DNA of 64,000 bases from Sulfitobacter sp. SK012 (GTDB taxonomy: Bacteria > Pseudomonadota > Alphaproteobacteria > Rhodobacterales > Rhodobacteraceae): contig NZ_CP025804.1 in assembly GCF_003352085.1 (NCBI RefSeq), positions 3,596,001 to 3,660,000 of the forward strand, written 5' to 3'. Every line of letters begins with the position of its first letter. Position 1 is the first letter of the stretch. Under the pieces are notes generated by a model, which was not told the DNA's origin, did no database searches, and worked only from the letters and a program-made list of their open reading frames with translations. This document shows, piece after piece, positions 61,957 through 64,000 of this stretch. Both the position numbers and the translations under genes were made by a program.

Positions 61957-62985
61957 TTAGTTTGCGAGTTCCGGATGCAAATAAGCTTCTGGATAAGGCT
62001 TAGGGTGGAACGGCCCCAGAGGAACTACATTGTTCCACGATCGGCCAAAGTAACCCTGACGGCAATGTACCAATGAATTACTGGCCGCCACGCCCGGCAC
62101 TGCGTACACGCGGCACAGCCAACGCCAAAGATTCGGGTAGTCCAAAATCCTAGCACCGTTCAATTTCATCCGAACGTAATAAACCGGGTCATGCCGATAG
62201 AGCGTTGGAAAAAGACGAAGATCTGCCTCAGTAAAGTAGTTGCCAGTCAGAAACTGGCGGCAATCAGAAGCTAACAGTTCTTCTAGCGTACCCAGCGTTT
62301 CAAAATACTGCGCGAAGGCAGCGGCATAGATCGCCTGATCGGAAGAGAAACCGGCCTTATATGCGCCATTGTTGATGTCCGCATAAATTTGCGTGTTGAG
62401 CACGTCGATATCGTGTCGCAACGCAATGTACTCGCTGCCCAATGGATAGAGGTCCGGTCTCAGATCGTCTGAAATGATACTGCCGAGCGCATGGGCCTGT
62501 TGGTTCAGCATCCTAATAATTTCGGCGCTCTCGTTGGCGACGATCTGCTTGGTTTTCTTGTCATAAAGGATCGGAACAGACGCTTCATCAGACCCTTCAG
62601 CCTGGTAAATCTGCTTGGCGAGCCGGAAGTTCTGTCCCGTAGCGGTTTCAGCTGTGCACTCGGGCAAGGTTGTATTGGTCAATGACGCCACGCGCGTAGG
62701 ATTAAACTCCCAGCGATTAGGCTCAATAGGATCCGTTTCTGTTGTTCGACTGGGGAACGCCACGTCCATGGTAATACTGTCTTGTAGGCCAAGAACATTG
62801 CGAGCGAGCGTCACACGGTGGCACCATGGACAGTTAAGCGCGACAAACAGATGATAGCGCCCAGGCTCTGCAGGGAAGCGATTGTCTTCGCCTAACACGG
62901 AACGAAACTTGCTGACGCCGCGTACAAACTCGCCCTTTGCGCGTCGTGCCTTGGCGTCAGTTTGGGATTCGTCTGTAGAACTCAT
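61957..62985 (-). CDS. Glutathionyl-hydroquinone reductase (YqjG/ECM4-type glutathione transferase)
   Basis: A 342-residue xi-class glutathione transferase. The catalytic Cys52 is in VALNCPWCHRVTLARNVLG, and the thioredoxin-fold part ends with ASVPILYDKKTKQIVANESAEIIRML. The helical C-terminal domain has INNGAYKAGFSSDQAIYAAAFAQYFETLGTLEELL and the family's YHRH-like FPTLYRHDPVYYVRMKLN segment. The enzyme reduces glutathionyl-hydroquinones to free hydroquinones with glutathione. ATG at 62985 is chosen over a start five codons upstream since it opens MSSTDESQ in the usual position. Monocistronic, divergent from the hydrolase gene. Confidence 0.93.
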   Translation of the reverse strand: MSSTDESQTDAKARRAKGEFVRGVSKFRSVLGEDNRFPAEPGRYHLFVALNCPWCHRVTLARNVLGLQDSITMDVAFPSRTTETDPIEPNRWEFNPTRVASLTNTTLPECTAETATGQNFRLAKQIYQAEGSDEASVPILYDKKTKQIVANESAEIIRMLNQQAHALGSIISDDLRPDLYPLGSEYIALRHDIDVLNTQIYADINNGAYKAGFSSDQAIYAAAFAQYFETLGTLEELLASDCRQFLTGNYFTEADLRLFPTLYRHDPVYYVRMKLNGARILDYPNLWRWLCRVYAVPGVAASNSLVHCRQGYFGRSWNNVVPLGPFHPKPYPEAYLHPELAN

Positions 62986-63232
62986 CGTCGCTTGCCTCAC
63001 TGTCTATCGGCACAACGATGGTACAGAAAGGCTGGGACCGCCAGTTCTTCTTCGCCGGGCAATTGCCGTGCCCCGAAGTTTCGCCGCAAAACCTCATCGA
63101 TTAGCTTTGGCCATCCATCCACAAATGTTGGCAGCAAAAGTTTCGACAACAATACTTGTCAAAATTACAGTGTTCAGGCGGCCGACTTACGTAAACGCGT
63201 GCTATGGTGCATTTTAGCCCCGGGGGAAATTC

Positions 63233-64000
63233 ATGCCATATGCCAAATTGAATGGTGCAAGCATTCACTACACCGACACTGAAGGAGCTGGTGAAACGAT
63301 CGTTTTCTCACATGGCCTTCTGTTCAGCGGAGCGATGTTCGAAGCTCAAATCGCGGAATTTCGGGATCGTTATCGATGCATTGCTTTCGACCATCGTGGG
63401 CAAGGGCACAGCGGCATTACCGACAGCGGGTATGATATCGATACGCTTACGGATGACGCTGCAGAACTTATCAGACATTTGGATATCGCGCCGTGCCATT
63501 TTGTGGGGTTGAGCATGGGTGGTTTTGTGGGCATGCGCTTGGCCGCACAACATCCAGAATTGCTGAAAACACTGACTTTACTCGATACTTCAGCGGATCC
63601 GGAGCCGCATGAAAACGGCCCAAAGTACCGGATGCTCAATATCGTAGCGCGCTGGATCGGCTTGTGGGCAGTCATTGGCCGCGTCATGCCAATAATGTTT
63701 GGCCAGTCTTTTTTGAACGATGCCCATCGGGCAGGCGAAAGGCAGAAGTGGGCTAAAATAATAACCAGCAATGATCGGATTGGCATTACCCGCGCGGTCC
63801 AAGGGGTCATTGACCGCAAAGATTGCAAGGGCCTGTTGAGTAAAATCCAAATCCCGGTTGGGATCGGTGTGGGGGATGAAGACATCGCGACTGTTCCAGC
63901 AAAATCAGAAAGCCTACATGCGGCAATCAAAGGATCAGTGTTGCAAGTGTTCAAAGGAGCTGGTCACTCCTCTTCGATTGAAACACCGCGGCAGGTCAAC
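63233..64000 (+). CDS. Alpha/beta hydrolase, 3' end outside window
   Basis: The plus strand is open from ATG 63233 (GGGGGAAAT just upstream) to the window edge, 256 codons. The protein begins MPYAKLNGASIHYTDTEGAG; the oxyanion segment is VFSHGLLFSGAMFEAQ (near residue 25), the nucleophile Ser is in HFVGLSMGGFVGMRLA (near 94), the acid is in IGVGDEDIATVPA (near 218) and the His is in FKGAGHSSSIETP (near 246). All three catalytic residues are thus inside the window and only the last few residues are missing. Family: epoxide hydrolase/haloperoxidase-like. Substrate unknown. Confidence 0.9.
   Translation, partial: MPYAKLNGASIHYTDTEGAGETIVFSHGLLFSGAMFEAQIAEFRDRYRCIAFDHRGQGHSGITDSGYDIDTLTDDAAELIRHLDIAPCHFVGLSMGGFVGMRLAAQHPELLKTLTLLDTSADPEPHENGPKYRMLNIVARWIGLWAVIGRVMPIMFGQSFLNDAHRAGERQKWAKIITSNDRIGITRAVQGVIDRKDCKGLLSKIQIPVGIGVGDEDIATVPAKSESLHAAIKGSVLQVFKGAGHSSSIETPRQVN

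Noticed and set aside
1..64000. tRNA genes, CRISPR arrays, retrons or defence islands
   Set aside because: No cloverleaf, regularly spaced repeats, reverse transcriptase or known defence protein was seen in the reading.

Overview
The window looks like chromosomal DNA of a marine alphaproteobacterium of the Roseobacter group (Rhodobacteraceae). Three tripartite-type TRAP or solute systems are hinted at by two full dctP-dctQ-dctM sets, and the gene kinds are typical of that group: a DUF1446/DUF4387 pair, a putative hydro-lyase of the DUF1445 family, an SBP56-type methanethiol oxidase, a non-pyrrolysine MttB-like methyltransferase, a Tat-exported molybdenum hydroxylase and a class III alcohol dehydrogenase. 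Genus assignment is inference from gene content; no rRNA or other marker gene is present.

Layout. 1-490: end-truncated heme-binding membrane protein on the minus strand. 583-9710: an acid-sugar locus made of two divergent arms. The minus arm is dctP-dctQ-dctM, a monooxygenase-fold protein, a metallo-beta-lactamase-fold hydrolase, otnK, otnC and a frameshifted small gene; the plus arm is an isopropylmalate-dehydrogenase-like enzyme, a Gfo/Idh/MocA oxidoreductase and a GntR regulator. An inverted repeat lies between the arms. 10205-12408: two small secreted proteins and a membrane-anchored LytTR regulator. 12409-14740: decayed DNA with a relic of a DUF1185 gene, a holin-like fragment and a hairpin/terminator block. 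14741-22553: ordinary genes (small membrane proteins, htpG, aldo/keto reductase, GlsB-type protein, DUF3833 lipoprotein, cardiolipin synthase, SMP-30 lactonase). 22875-23806: a tyrosine recombinase broken by several frameshifts.

23854-28472 holds a racemase/isomerase-like enzyme, an M24 metallopeptidase-like hydrolase and a diaminopropionate ammonia-lyase-like enzyme, divergent from the MttB-like methyltransferase. 28466-31742 encodes an exported molybdenum hydroxylase (2Fe-2S subunit, large subunit, diheme cytochrome c). 31922-39671 holds class III alcohol dehydrogenase, then a LysR-controlled TRAP / DUF1446 / DUF4387 / DUF1445 set. 39832-41904 is the methanethiol oxidase with a membrane partner. 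43452-49778 is the most interesting region: a GntR regulator with a nested palindromic operator between two arms; the plus arm is a tightly packed five-gene operon (DUF1185, alpha/beta hydrolase, flavin reductase fused to a Nudix-like domain, luciferase-like monooxygenase, aldehyde dehydrogenase) that I cannot match to a known pathway. 49872-52908: two short-chain dehydrogenases and an AraC regulator. 53358-54744: a complete IS256-family element with a perfect 9-bp target duplication. 54807-55944: cation exporter and MerR regulator sharing a promoter region with the 19-bp spacer typical of MerR. 56252-63000: globin, DUF1993 protein, a decayed stretch, a type I sulfatase, 1.1 kb without a gene, and a glutathionyl-hydroquinone reductase. 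The window ends inside an alpha/beta hydrolase gene.

No tRNA, rRNA, CRISPR array or replication origin was seen. Intact catabolic operons alternate with decayed DNA (relics of recombinase, holin-like and DUF1185 genes), which suggests a chromosome that has gained and lost islands.
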